Assembly: GCA_002749535.1 (NCBI GenBank)
Contig: MZZL01000393.1
Span: forward strand, 135,103-199,102
DNA from: Apophysomyces variabilis
Lineage: Eukaryota > Mucoromycota > Mucoromycetes > Mucorales > Mucoraceae
DNA: 64,000 nucleotides
Direction: 5' to 3'
How positions within the stretch are numbered: the stretch's first letter is position 1; every line of letters starts with the position of its first letter. Positions 48,536 to 60,439 of this stretch are shown here, piece after piece. Under the pieces are notes generated by a model. It was not told the DNA's origin and searched no databases. It saw nothing but the letters and a program-made list of their open reading frames with translations. A program made the position numbers and the translations under genes.

Positions 48536-51500
48536 ATGCCCACAAGCTCTTGCCATGTATCGCGTTTGAAGGTGAGCGTTTCGTTGAACGAACTCCTATC
48601 TAACGCTCAATATGTGCTAGGTCTTGGAATCTGATTTATCTAGCCTTGGATTCAGTAGTAACTGGAGACTGACCAAAGAGAAGACGATACCTGATACTGT
48701 GAACGAGGATTCTGATAACCATGATAACGATTTCCTTAACACTCTTCTAAATAACACAAAGCAGCCTCGGGTAAGAATATCAGATTCCACTTGACGTCTT
48801 TATTAACGATTTAATAGTGTCAAAATGTGGACGTCATTGCGTTTAACAAGCAGAGAACGCAAAGTAAGTGTTTAGGTTCTCAAGTGTAGACTAGCTCAAC
48901 TGAGTGATTCCTCATCGCTAGTTCAACAGCATAACTTTGAGAAATTCCTCAAAATCATCGGGTCACCTTGTGTTGAGGACGATGTTCAGAGTCATAGTGA
49001 TTCAAAAAGCATGGAAATGCCGAGTCATTCCGTATGTGTCCTGTACTCACTTTGGCATGGCGAGTCGTTCACACATTGTTTCATAGTTCGTAGAGGACGA
49101 ATCAGCAAGGGCGTTTCAAATTGAACAATTCATCAGTACAGAAGAAAGCTATGTCGAGAAACTTCAAACTCTTGTAGATGTTATCGTCCAGCCTTTGAAA
49201 ACGCGCGCTCAAGAAAAAGATAGAAATGCACCCTTAAATCTTTTCCTGTGCTCTAAGATATTTATCAACATTGAAGAGATCACATATGCCAACAAGTGCT
49301 TCTTGGACGATCTGCAAAACTATATGAAAGGTGAAGGCAATACAACTTTTGGCGATATATGTGCTACACATGTAAGCATGATCAAGTTGCATCATCGGAA
49401 GGTGTCACTGAAAGCCGCTATTGTGTAATGTTGCTATTTTTGACAGGCCGCCAAGTTCGATTGTTACCGAAAGTATCTCTTAGGGAAAGATGAAGCTCGA
49501 CAGTTTCAATCGAAAGAGTTCAAGTCTAATCAAGCGTATCGAAGTTTCCTTGTCAAAGCAATAGAGCACCAGCAGTTCAAAGTGTTCCATTCAGCGATGC
49601 CAGAGTTGCTAATGGAGCCGGCACAACGCATTCCACGCTATACAATGATGCTAAAAGGTACCTATTTTTCAACCCCGACCTGTTGTGTATACTTAGCACT
49701 CTATAGACGTTATAAAATATACTCCAGAGACGCATCCAGATTTTGATGGTCTCACAAAAGCACTTTCCAAGTTGAGTGAAATAGCAATGATGGCGGATGA
49801 CGACCCTACCAAATTGGCAAATCTGTTTCATACCTTGCTAAAATCCATCAAAGACATTCCGGTATGCAATAATCTACCTTGCATATTTTAGTGTGTCTCA
49901 CAATAACATGGGCCTATCATTGAAGGACTCAATTATGAAACAAGGGCGTTCCCTGGTCGCTCATTTGGATGCCGTCGAGATCCACCGGGTGAGCAATAAA
50001 CCTATTCGTCCCGTGACTTTATTCCTATTCACCGATCTTTTTATGGTGGCTGCTCGCCCTTCCCATGGCAGCAAAACGATCGATCTCTGTGCCATAGATC
50101 CCGATTCAAGAGCATTTCCCGACATTCATGGTACCTTTATGTCACGGGGTACACGGAAAGATCCGAGTCTAAAATTCAAAGGTTGGGTGGATGTAGAGCA
50201 AGTGGAGATTTTCGAAGGCGCCCGAGGTATGTACACAAGCTAGACAAAAGAGGAAGCGATGATTAAATTTCGTCATTGTTCTGTCATCGTCCTCTTCTGT
50301 TACATGCCTGTCAATCTCCCTGCCTGTCTCTTTTACAGATCGGCCCGGCTCGTTTCTATTACGTGCGTCTTCTGCCCAGCGTCAGTCTCCTAATACCGAG
50401 CTTCTTACTTCGTCTTGGGAGACATATTTTCAAAAATGCTCCAGGTTATTCTCAGTCATTCCATCGAAGGATAGCTCTATTAAGCAAGACGAGATACAGC
50501 AATACTTGGAGAAAGGCGCCAAATTCGTGGATGCCGTCCGAAAGACTCAAGCTTTTGCAAAACAATATAGTAAGAAGCGCCACCAACAAATACGATTTAT
50601 GACATTGGCTTGTTTAGGTGATGACGACATGACATACCACCGATACTGGAATAACCTAGACATATACAGCAACATCTATACCCCAACAAGTTACTTGCAA
50701 GCAAAGTACAAGGTTTGGTGTTGTTTCCTTCTTTAGCCGTCTAAACTCTTTTGCTGTAGAACAACTTTGTGGTTGTTTATGTGGAGGAGGATGAGCATAT
50801 CGATGTAAAGCAGCTTCTAAAACATACAGGAGCAAGTCCTTGGGTTGTGGCCCTTGTGCAAGCAGACACTGGTGGATTTAGACTTTCTATTTGCAGTAAG
50901 GTTCAACTGGGACCAGCACGTGATAGACCGCGCAGTATCTCTGAAGGTACTGGTTCCAAGTCCCTGCACACTTCTGACAATAAGACGGTCGATTTCGAAT
51001 GTATATTCTGGAATAATGGTTCGTTTGAGGAGCATTTATATTTGCGACTCTAACACTGTACTAGTCGTTATCTGCGAAAGACATCTGAGATCCTCCACAC
51101 ATTTCTGTTACTTGCATAACAAGACAACTGACGAAGAGCTGCAAAAACGGTCTCGATCACGGTCAAGATCATTATCTTTATCTCGATCCTCAAGTATTCC
51201 TACTCTCAGTAAAATATTCGGTGCCAGTGGAAGCAGTCGCTCACGTTCATCTTCGCCAAACCGATCATCCCGAATTGCGCCTACCCCTTCTCGCTCCTCT
51301 CCGAGTTCACAAAACAGCAGCAAGAGCTCCAGCAGTGAGTCTGGCAGTCTACAGGATATATCGTATCAGCGTAATGATAAACAGCGTCGACCACGCTCGA
51401 AGAGTATGATAGGCCCAGCTTCAAATCCTCCAATAGCCTCCCGAGAAACGAACCCAAAACCAGCCACAACGTACAGATTCTCTACTTCTAGTGCAGATAC

Positions 51501-52903
51501 ATTCTACCTCCAGCAAAGCAATGAAAGGCAGCGTAGCCATGATTCATTACCTCAGCTAGATGACCCTACCTATTTGACATCTTGTCGTCATAAGCGAAGT
51601 CCATCAGCATTTAAGCTATCGCTGCCTGATATTGATTCTTACGGCGCTGTCCCGAGGAGGGACAACATCACATTCCCGGTACGCCGACAAGAAGGTACCT
51701 ACCCAAGTCAAGGTAGCATTAAAGCGGATATGGGAATTTCAGGCGCGGCAATCGACAGGTTGAACTCTCTCGATAGCTATTGGGAACAAGGCACAACATC
51801 AAGTGGCAGACGAAATTCACAGAGCCAAGATATCTTCCTCAACTGTTTACAGGGTCGATACAGTAGCGATAGCCAGAGCAGTCCGGTTCATTTTTCTTCG
51901 GGATCTCCGTTTTCTCGTAGTCAGAATTCGAGAAGTGATAGTGCTACTCCCCCAAGCATTTCTTCGTTGGGCCTCCAAGAACCTCATTCGCGGCCATCCA
52001 GTCGCAGCAGCACAACTTCCTCAAACAATAGCATTGCGATAAATCAGTTTGTCAACTATGGATGTCCAGGTTCTTCACGATCAAGCTTATCTAATACCAT
52101 GTCATCGTTTGCAAGTCAGAGCACACGAAGTTCCGTCAGTTGGGAAGAGCTAGAACTGCTCAAGGTAGTTCCAACTAAATGAACGCAAAAGACGCTGATA
52201 GGTACCGTATAGGGATCAACTGGTTACTCTCCTCCTCCACGCCCCGGTATGCACTCCGAATACGCCGACGATGACGATCTTTTGATGCGGATCCATGAAC
52301 GACTCTCATCCCGAAGAAAGAGCAATTATGGCGAGAAATTTATTCCTCGATATAACGCCAATGAAAGAAGCGATCATTTACCACATGCGTCCGTGGAAAC
52401 TACAGCGTCAATTCAGCAACCGCTAGATCAGATTTCAGAGATGGTTGATAATCTAGGAAAAGACGTTAATAAGCGCTGGCATCAGTTTGTGGAGAAATGC
52501 AGGTTATTGGATATGCACACAGAACGTCTTACAACTCGCTTACAATCCGTAAGTGAAAAATTTTCTGCATTTAACGCTATTGACGCGACGTTGTTAGAAG
52601 AACTCGGATATTAACTCGATAACCGGCCTTCAGAAAGGACTTCGTGAGGAGACGTTTTCATTATATAACGTATGTGAATATCCTTTCATGGTTACCAAGT
52701 AATAATTCCTATGAATATAGATGCTTACAAGTGAGCTGGACGAGATCAACAACGTTATCGAATCTTATCGCACTGGCTACTCAAGATCGTCTCCATCTCC
52801 CCCGTTGATTTGCAACGATAATGGAATGCAAAATAAGCAAAGGTTTACTGACAGTCACACCGAGAAAGATCGTTGGCAGCGCCGAGCAAGTCGATGCACA
52901 TAA
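48536..52903 (+). CDS. Dbl-homology RhoGEF with PH domain and Ser/Arg-rich tail
   Basis: Guanine nucleotide exchange factor for a Rho-type GTPase. Fifteen exons (48536-48571, 48621-48770, 48818-48863, 48922-49031, 49087-49371, 49447-49657, 49707-49861, 49926-50226, 50339-50569, 50618-50712, 50760-51018, 51065-52164, 52213-52548, 52634-52669, 52721-52903) give 1,177 residues. The DH domain (about 115-325) shows the three conserved regions: FISTEESYVEKLQTLV, a middle helix, and MEPAQRIPRYTMMLKDVI. A PH-like part follows (GRSLVAHLDAVEIHR, VTLFLFTDLFMVA). A second globular part contains the YTPTSYLQAKYK segment. A long low-complexity stretch from about 650 is rich in RS/SR dipeptides and serine, and a helical C-terminal segment ends the protein. 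The exon 11/12 border near 51018-51065 is the least certain. Which GTPase it serves is not visible. Confidence 0.8.
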
Positions 52904-53237
52904 TGACACTAAACAACCAAGTGGCTCATTCTGACAATAGCTGGTTATGCCAGTTAGTCATTCCCAATGGACGCATGCACATAGGAATTGTTGTATATCC
53001 TTGCATTTATGTTGATCATTTTTCCCATTACTGTCCTTCTATTCATTTACTACGTTCATTTTTCATTTTTTATTTCCATTTTCCGTTCGGATTGTACAAA
53101 GCATGGAATTCATGTAATTAATTTTCATTCCGCAATTCTCTCTAGCGTATGCTCTATGGTCATCAAGAATAAATTTACGACGAAGTTCGACTGAACTCTC
53201 ATTTCATAGTACGTTTAAACGATAATTATCTCAAAAT
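52904..53237. other. Convergent intergenic spacer
   Basis: A 334-bp AT-rich spacer between the converging RhoGEF and TPR genes, with nothing recognisable beyond probable 3' UTR sequence. Confidence 0.5.
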
Positions 53238-54549
53238 TCAATTCTTTGATTGTAATAATTTTTCAATTCTATCAGCATTTCTTGTGTATCGCGCAGATCC
53301 TGCCCTATCACCACTTTCAGAAGCATGCAGGGCAGCTTGCCTGAAACAAGCCAGTGCTTGATCGAATTCGCCCTTAATCTAAAAAACCATCCATTTAGTA
53401 TGCGTAGATAAATAGCAGGCGTATTGCTTATACCTCAAGTAGCCTTCCTAAATTATTCGAAGCAACATTTCTGCATTCCTCGCAGTCCTTACTACTCCTT
53501 GCGCCAGTAGACTTGTCTTTTGTCGAGGATTTCTCTATGCCATAGTTGGAAGTCTCGAGCGATGCCTGTGCCCAGCCCATGGCTTCATCCAGTCTATCCA
53601 TGCCATACATGACTTCGGATAGCTGGTTTTGAATAATGCCCTTTAAACATATCCAGCTCACGTCGGATGGAGATAATTGCTCGGTAGATTCAACATCAGG
53701 GATTGCTTTCAGGGCACGAAGGAAGAGAGGTAAAGCTAACTTAAAATCATGTTGTATCGCGTACAGGCTACCCAAAGAACAAGTAGTTGTGACCTTGAGC
53801 TGTTCAAATTCGACAGAATCGCTCTGTTGCTGTTCTGATATGGCATGGAGTGCCCATGCAAGGAATTCTTCTGCCTTTTCATAGTCTGCGACACGAGTAT
53901 AAAGATCGCCAATTTTCTTTGCAGTCTGGGCCAAGAGTGTAACCGCGCCTTCCATTTTTGCCTGTGAAAGTAGCTTCCAAGCTCGAGTATATTCAGCAAT
54001 GGCATCAAAAAGATTGCCTGCACGCGTTTCATCATCAGCCAGACGCAACCGCAACTTGATCAGTGTCAAGGAAGACTCGTCGAGATGCTTCTCTTCCAGC
54101 GCAATACGCAGGACCTCGCGTAGATATAACACCGCGATATCAAAATCGGGAGATACCTTTTCTCGAATATGGGCGCCATGTAATAAGTTTCGCGCCTTAT
54201 AGCCAAGTTCGCTTGGTGTTGATTCCAGACAGTATTCGATATAAAGATGGTACGATTGCCAAGCCAATGCTGTTAAAGTGGTAATCGACAGTACCGTCAG
54301 ACCCGTTACTTTTGCGACGTATTTAAATTGTGCCTTAACACGTCGCATGGCTTCCATGGTAGGATTAGTCGAGAATTGCGGTGCTTGTTCCGAATTCCTC
54401 AAGAGCATCGGTCTGCAGTTATTCTTTCCAAATGCGTTTCCGTTCAAAACCGAAAATGACCTGTATGCTGTGGCATTCCTGGTTGTTGATATATGTCTTA
54501 AGGTGCATGCGCTTCTCCAGCTTTGTCGTAAGCTGCCTATGGTTGCCAT
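53238..54549 (-). CDS. Mitochondrial TPR protein (Mgr3-like)
   Basis: Two exons (53434-54549, 53238-53378) give 418 residues. The N-terminus is rich in Arg, Ser and Thr without acidic residues, as in a mitochondrial presequence (about 1-60). One hydrophobic helix follows (VAKVTGLTVLSITTLTALAW, about 78-97). The rest is a run of TPR-like helix pairs, for instance GNLFDAIAEYTRAWKLL, YEKAEEFLAWALHAI, and FDQALACFRQAALHA in the second exon. This order matches Mgr3, the inner-membrane TPR protein that, with Mgr1, delivers substrates to the i-AAA protease Yme1. Other inner-membrane TPR proteins share the plan, so the name is provisional. The gene lies 277 bp downstream of the Kelch gene on the same strand. 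Confidence 0.65.
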
Positions 54550-54826
54550 TCGGGCTGTGAATCAAGTAAGGTCGTTGTTTGGAAAGGCCTGTCTTTTGAT
54601 ATGAAGCTGGAAGCAAGTCACTCCATGATCTGCCAAATGACTTCTGGCAACCACAGAAAGTCGCATGACTGACGAGTTGACATATCGTAATGCGCTGAGA
54701 GACATATCCCTATGTATAGGTGACAAGTTGCTTGTGGCTTCATAATGATCTGGTTGTTTATTAGAAAGGTTAAAGTATAAGAGACGTATCGGCTACCGAA
54801 TGATGCATAATATTTTAATGATCCTT

Positions 54827-56964
54827 TCAACTTGTCTGTTTGGTAAGAGCGTCCGGCTTTATGGATCCTTGATATCCTGTGCCTGAATCCGGCTTTTCGG
54901 AAACTGATACCTGTAGGTTTGAGTGGTTGACAATAGGTGATTCTGAGAAAGGCTTATCCACTAAAGGTGATAACGGATATGTTTGCAAGAAAGGCGACTG
55001 TGACAACGGTTTATCCACGAGAGGCGATGGTAGCATGGCTCTACCAATAAGTGGCGACGTTGACAGAGGCTCATCTACAAGAGGCAACTGTTGCTGTGCT
55101 GAGTGTGAGACTTGTGAGCTTGTGAGATGTTGTTCTTTCATCGATGTCAAAGCGGTCTTCTCTCCAGGCATGGCAAGAATACGTCCTGTTACACCCTTTA
55201 CGTGGCTGTGTACCGCTTCCATCTTATTAGTGCGTTTTGCCTTTCTGCTTCTGATAAAGAGGCAGACTCCAATAGCCAATCCTAATAAAGCCTGTATCAT
55301 TTCCATGAGAGATTTGTGCGATTAGTCATACTAATGCTTCCTTACAGCTAAGGCGCTGCCTACGACAGCTCCAATAATAGTAGGCGTGTTATTAACAATA
55401 GAACGAGGTTTTTGAGTTGCTTCAGGCATGGTAATGTTTTTAATGGGGCTTGGTAGAACGTAATTAAGTGCATTCGCATTGTATTGATCGCTCCACGACA
55501 TGTTATTGAGGTTCAGTATAAACACATTACGTGCAGAAAAGTGTGGTGCGAGAGCGCCCTTGCCGAAGAGAATAAGCAGTGTGCTGTTACCAATCAACAC
55601 AGCTAGTCTCATAAACAGATAAAACGTTAGTAGATGTGCTTTTAATCTAGAGAAAGCCCTTAAATGTACCTGAGTGACCAAACAGTACGCCAGCACCTGG
55701 CTGACCTTGAGGACTATGCTGAGTCCATCGATTGCTTACGGTATCGTAGGTATAACAGTAATCAGGCACCGCTGTAAAGACGTCCGGTCCATTAATATTG
55801 GTAGTGTTGCCTATCAGATCCGTTAACTCTATCGACAAACGCTACTCTATATTTGTCTTACTCGTGGGCAATGTGCCTGTCCCTCCATATACCAATAAAG
55901 TGTTCGTTCCCGGTACTGGACACAGATATAACCTAGTTTAACGACTTTCATAGTTTCACTGTTCACTTACTCCAATTTGTTGTATGCAGATTGCGTTCTG
56001 ATGGTGTTACTGCGCCTTGCGACTTGATTAAATCCCATTTGTCAGCTGTAGTATCATATGTAAGAATGTCCTGCATGGGTATGTTCTGGGTCCCATAGTA
56101 TCCGTCACAGCCGCCAATGATATAGATCTTTCCATCCCCAGCCAGAGTAGCTGTATGCCAGAATCTTACAACGGACTTCCCCGGTAAGGGTGTGGGCGGT
56201 GAGAAGGACCACTGTAGCGCGGTATAATTGAGAATACGAAATGTCTCGTCGGCGCTTCGATTATTACGGACACTATGCAGAACAAGAGTCAAAGGAGTAT
56301 AGAATGAGTTGGATAATTCTTTACCCCCAGCCACCCCAGTAATAGATGCTTTGCTTTGATTCGACATAGTTTCCTGTGTGTCCAAAACTTTCGCAACATT
56401 AAATTAAGGTAAGCAATCTTAAGGTAGTTTTTTTCGTCCGCAAGTAATTGGACGTACTATTGTTGGGTTCCCCCTGAAGGAAGAGTGCTCCAGTTCTGAC
56501 CGTCAAATTTGGTTGTCTCATTTACAAGAAGCCTGGTCAAAAGGGTGTCGGTCATGATGTCCCAAACTGCCGCACCCCAACCAAGACCACCATTAATCAG
56601 GAATGCTTGTGGGACAGTTACCATTGCGAAATTCGCATTTCGCTCAACTACGGGATTGGGGTCCAATTCGGATTGCAGTTCTGTCCAGTTTGAGGCAAGT
56701 TCATTCCAGGTGAGGTTATGGGAAACGTCTAGCTTATAGAGCTGCTGAGTTGTTTCGGCTGAAAAATCAATTTGGTTAACTTCAGGTACGCCACCGTAAC
56801 AATATATGGTTTTCTCTAGTAGGGCACATCCTACCAACGTATGTTTAGTGGCATATCTGGTCATATTAACGTTGACTACCTTTCATTACTTGCGGGATCG
56901 GATATACGGCATAAGCCAGAAACCGAACGTTAAGGATAAGCAAAAGTGATAGAGGGAATTGCAT
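54827..56964 (-). CDS. Secreted-domain Kelch protein with single membrane helix
   Basis: Seven exons (56880-56964, 56458-56830, 55971-56353, 55893-55915, 55671-55841 extending one base to 55670, 55346-55602, 54827-55291) give about 585 residues. A signal peptide (1-20, MQFPLSLLLLILN start) leads into Kelch/galactose-oxidase-like blades (KTIYCYGGV, GDGKIYIIGGCDG, TYDTVSNRWTQHSPQG), with several Asn-x-Ser/Thr sites. A membrane helix near 418-443 (TIIGAVVGSALAALLGLAI) is followed by basic residues and a cytosolic tail with SPLVDKP-type repeats. The likely topology is outside blades, inside tail, at the cell surface. Around 55842-55892 the unspliced frame contains an in-frame TAG (see findings). 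Borders of exons 1-3 are inferred from phase alone. The role is unknown. A truncated duplicate lies at 57068-58456. Confidence 0.7.
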
Positions 56965-57066
56965 CAGGAAAGAAAAGTAGAAAGAAAGAGATAAATCTTT
57001 GTGGTTTGTATGGTGAACTTAAAACTATTGCAACCATGTGCATTATACGTGTACAGCAAAGCTTCT
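55576..57066. repeat. 1,491-bp direct repeat, copy 1 (assembly overlap)
   Basis: Matches 57068-58558 at a constant offset of 1,492 bases, with the single N at 57067 between them and no difference noticed. This copy continues leftward into the rest of the Kelch gene, which is therefore intact here. Confidence 0.9.
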
Positions 57067-57067
57067 N
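57067..57067. other. Scaffold gap (single N)
   Basis: The single ambiguous base sits exactly between the two copies of the 1,491-bp repeat and marks a contig join. Confidence 0.95.
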
Positions 57068-58456
57068 GCAGTGTGCTGTTACCAATCAACACAGCTAGTC
57101 TCATAAACAGATAAAACGTTAGTAGATGTGCTTTTAATCTAGAGAAAGCCCTTAAATGTACCTGAGTGACCAAACAGTACGCCAGCACCTGGCTGACCTT
57201 GAGGACTATGCTGAGTCCATCGATTGCTTACGGTATCGTAGGTATAACAGTAATCAGGCACCGCTGTAAAGACGTCCGGTCCATTAATATTGGTAGTGTT
57301 GCCTATCAGATCCGTTAACTCTATCGACAAACGCTACTCTATATTTGTCTTACTCGTGGGCAATGTGCCTGTCCCTCCATATACCAATAAAGTGTTCGTT
57401 CCCGGTACTGGACACAGATATAACCTAGTTTAACGACTTTCATAGTTTCACTGTTCACTTACTCCAATTTGTTGTATGCAGATTGCGTTCTGATGGTGTT
57501 ACTGCGCCTTGCGACTTGATTAAATCCCATTTGTCAGCTGTAGTATCATATGTAAGAATGTCCTGCATGGGTATGTTCTGGGTCCCATAGTATCCGTCAC
57601 AGCCGCCAATGATATAGATCTTTCCATCCCCAGCCAGAGTAGCTGTATGCCAGAATCTTACAACGGACTTCCCCGGTAAGGGTGTGGGCGGTGAGAAGGA
57701 CCACTGTAGCGCGGTATAATTGAGAATACGAAATGTCTCGTCGGCGCTTCGATTATTACGGACACTATGCAGAACAAGAGTCAAAGGAGTATAGAATGAG
57801 TTGGATAATTCTTTACCCCCAGCCACCCCAGTAATAGATGCTTTGCTTTGATTCGACATAGTTTCCTGTGTGTCCAAAACTTTCGCAACATTAAATTAAG
57901 GTAAGCAATCTTAAGGTAGTTTTTTTCGTCCGCAAGTAATTGGACGTACTATTGTTGGGTTCCCCCTGAAGGAAGAGTGCTCCAGTTCTGACCGTCAAAT
58001 TTGGTTGTCTCATTTACAAGAAGCCTGGTCAAAAGGGTGTCGGTCATGATGTCCCAAACTGCCGCACCCCAACCAAGACCACCATTAATCAGGAATGCTT
58101 GTGGGACAGTTACCATTGCGAAATTCGCATTTCGCTCAACTACGGGATTGGGGTCCAATTCGGATTGCAGTTCTGTCCAGTTTGAGGCAAGTTCATTCCA
58201 GGTGAGGTTATGGGAAACGTCTAGCTTATAGAGCTGCTGAGTTGTTTCGGCTGAAAAATCAATTTGGTTAACTTCAGGTACGCCACCGTAACAATATATG
58301 GTTTTCTCTAGTAGGGCACATCCTACCAACGTATGTTTAGTGGCATATCTGGTCATATTAACGTTGACTACCTTTCATTACTTGCGGGATCGGATATACG
58401 GCATAAGCCAGAAACCGAACGTTAAGGATAAGCAAAAGTGATAGAGGGAATTGCAT
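57068..58456 (-). other. Truncated duplicate of Kelch gene 5' part
   Basis: Start codon at 58456, signal peptide exon and the blade exons are repeated exactly, then cut at the N at 57067. The membrane helix and tail exons are missing. This is an artefact of contig overlap and not a soluble paralogue. Confidence 0.85.
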
Positions 58457-58558
58457 CAGGAAAGAAAAGTAGAAAGAAAGAGATAAATCTTTGTGGTTTG
58501 TATGGTGAACTTAAAACTATTGCAACCATGTGCATTATACGTGTACAGCAAAGCTTCT
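57068..58558. repeat. 1,491-bp direct repeat, copy 2 (assembly overlap)
   Basis: Second copy of 55576-57066, continuing rightward into unique sequence. It contains the 5' exons of the Kelch gene (minus strand, about 57068-58456) and breaks off inside the sixth coding exon at the N. It should not be counted as a paralogue. Confidence 0.9.
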
Positions 58559-60439
58559 GCCTATGAAAGGTTTTTAAGAAGGTAAGACCAGGGCTTTCAG
58601 AATTGCTGTGCGGATTCCCATTGTAACCGTAAAAATCGCGTGTAACCCTGCAAAAAGGCGCTTTTAACTTTGTTCTGATTTTTGTTGCGCTGAACAGCAA
58701 CGCTTTTGTGTATAGCGTTATCCGTGATGTATAAGTCTTGCATAGATCCCTCGTATGGATTTTATCAGCTTCGCATTGACGATAGCTAGGTGTAGTAGAA
58801 GGAGAAAAAAGCCCTCTGCTATCTAGCACAAAGTATCACATAGAACTTAAAAACTGATTACAATGCACGACGTAGCTCGGTCCGGGTGAGCCAGATCATG
58901 AATTTTAAGTTCGTTTGTACATAAGCGAACAGATAATTGAAGAGAAGACAGAAACGTCGGAAACATCGGATTATTCTAGTTAACAGCTATTGGCGATACG
59001 ATTGGAGAGAAACAGGACGAAAGGAATGGGAAATATCTATTGTATTCGGCCATAAGAGCGAGAGCACGTATTTGGTCTCAGCTCATGTCACAGTAACAGG
59101 GAGCTCATAGATAAGTTGCGGATAATACACCTTGCAATGGAATAGCCGTGACCATTGCCGTGTAAAAGTCTAAAGGATACCGTAGAACGTGAACGCGTTA
59201 TAGTAATGAAATTTCGGGCTAACGCTCATTTTTATACATGACAAGAGACACATACAAGCCAATAGCTGATATCCTCAGATGCAGTTTCCTTGCGAAACTT
59301 ATCTAAGGAAGCTACGATGAATTAATCCCAGGTGGCTCGTGTACATGCTGTTACTAAAAGCGATTTGGACAATAAAGACACCACTTGGATGTTAACAAGC
59401 GGAGAACTAGGGAAACAAAAGGACTGTCATCCTATATATGAAATACAGGAGAGATAGCTGAATTTTTACAGTACCAGACCTGCATATAGCTTACGTTTTC
59501 CCAGTCTGATACACATGTGAGCCGAAGCACTGAATCTTTTACCAAAGAGTGATACCGGAAAAATACATGCTAACCTGGTATGATAACCATTTCTCGCTTT
59601 TTTTATTAATTTATCCAAGTAGAAATAATTGGCAACAGAAAATTCCTCTATTTTAACGATTGCATTAATCTTCCTAACTGTCATTTTTCAGTTGCAGTGA
59701 TTCGAACGATTCAAAAGCGGAGCGACAGCTTTTTTCTGGCTCTTCGTCTCTGCCTCCGAGATATCCCCAGCATGCACTTCCATTGATTATATATACAGGA
59801 CGATAACATGTCTGTTGCGTATCATTTAGCTTGCATAATCTCTGACCCGGACTACCTTGGCTGTGTGAGTAAGCTCCCTAAACTCCACTCGGTAAGTGAA
59901 AAAAAAAAGAAGGTTGTCCATTTATAAGCAGTGTTAATCATAAGCTTATACTTCAAAGTCTTCGCTAGGTGTTGCAGCGCTTCAAGTTCTCTGCACTGCG
60001 TTACACTACCCGGCCATTCGATAGTAGCGATGACTTCTTCCTCGTCGCCCCACCGACACAAGTGCGAGGCCAGTCTTTGCATATGGGTAGGATCACCTTC
60101 AGAGGTAATTAAAGAGCTATCAACCCATATCACTCCGTTTACTTGCCATGAAGTTGAACGTTGATGAACAGAAAGGGAAAACTATGGTACAATCCCTCAG
60201 AACCACGCTTTATTCATAGAATAACTTGTTCGATAAACGATTTTCTATCTATCTAAATCCATATTTGAAATGCACGCATTAATCAATTTTGTTTTGTGGT
60301 TAATGGAAAAGAGGTTAAGGGAAACATCTAAAACAGGTTAGGTTTTATACCACACCTTTCGCTTGATGTTTGTCAATATATGCCTATTCGCTGGCCCAAA
60401 TTCCCTTGCAAACTATTGTAGTAAACCCAATGTTCATTT
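58559..60439. other. Gene-poor region right of the Kelch locus
   Basis: No convincing gene. A minus-strand open frame at 59852-60133 (including WVDSSLITSEGDPTHMQRL and EEEVIATIEWPGS) has protein-like composition but no recognised family or clear splice partners. The first few hundred bases should be the Kelch gene promoter. Confidence 0.35.

Noticed and set aside
55576..58558. A secreted Kelch paralogue made by tandem duplication
   Set aside because: Same signature as the left repeat: identical copies, a single N and a break within an exon.
59680..59715. A GTTCGAATC string on the minus strand resembling a tRNA T-loop / B box
   Set aside because: The flanking bases do not pair into a T stem, and no A box or anticodon arm fits upstream.
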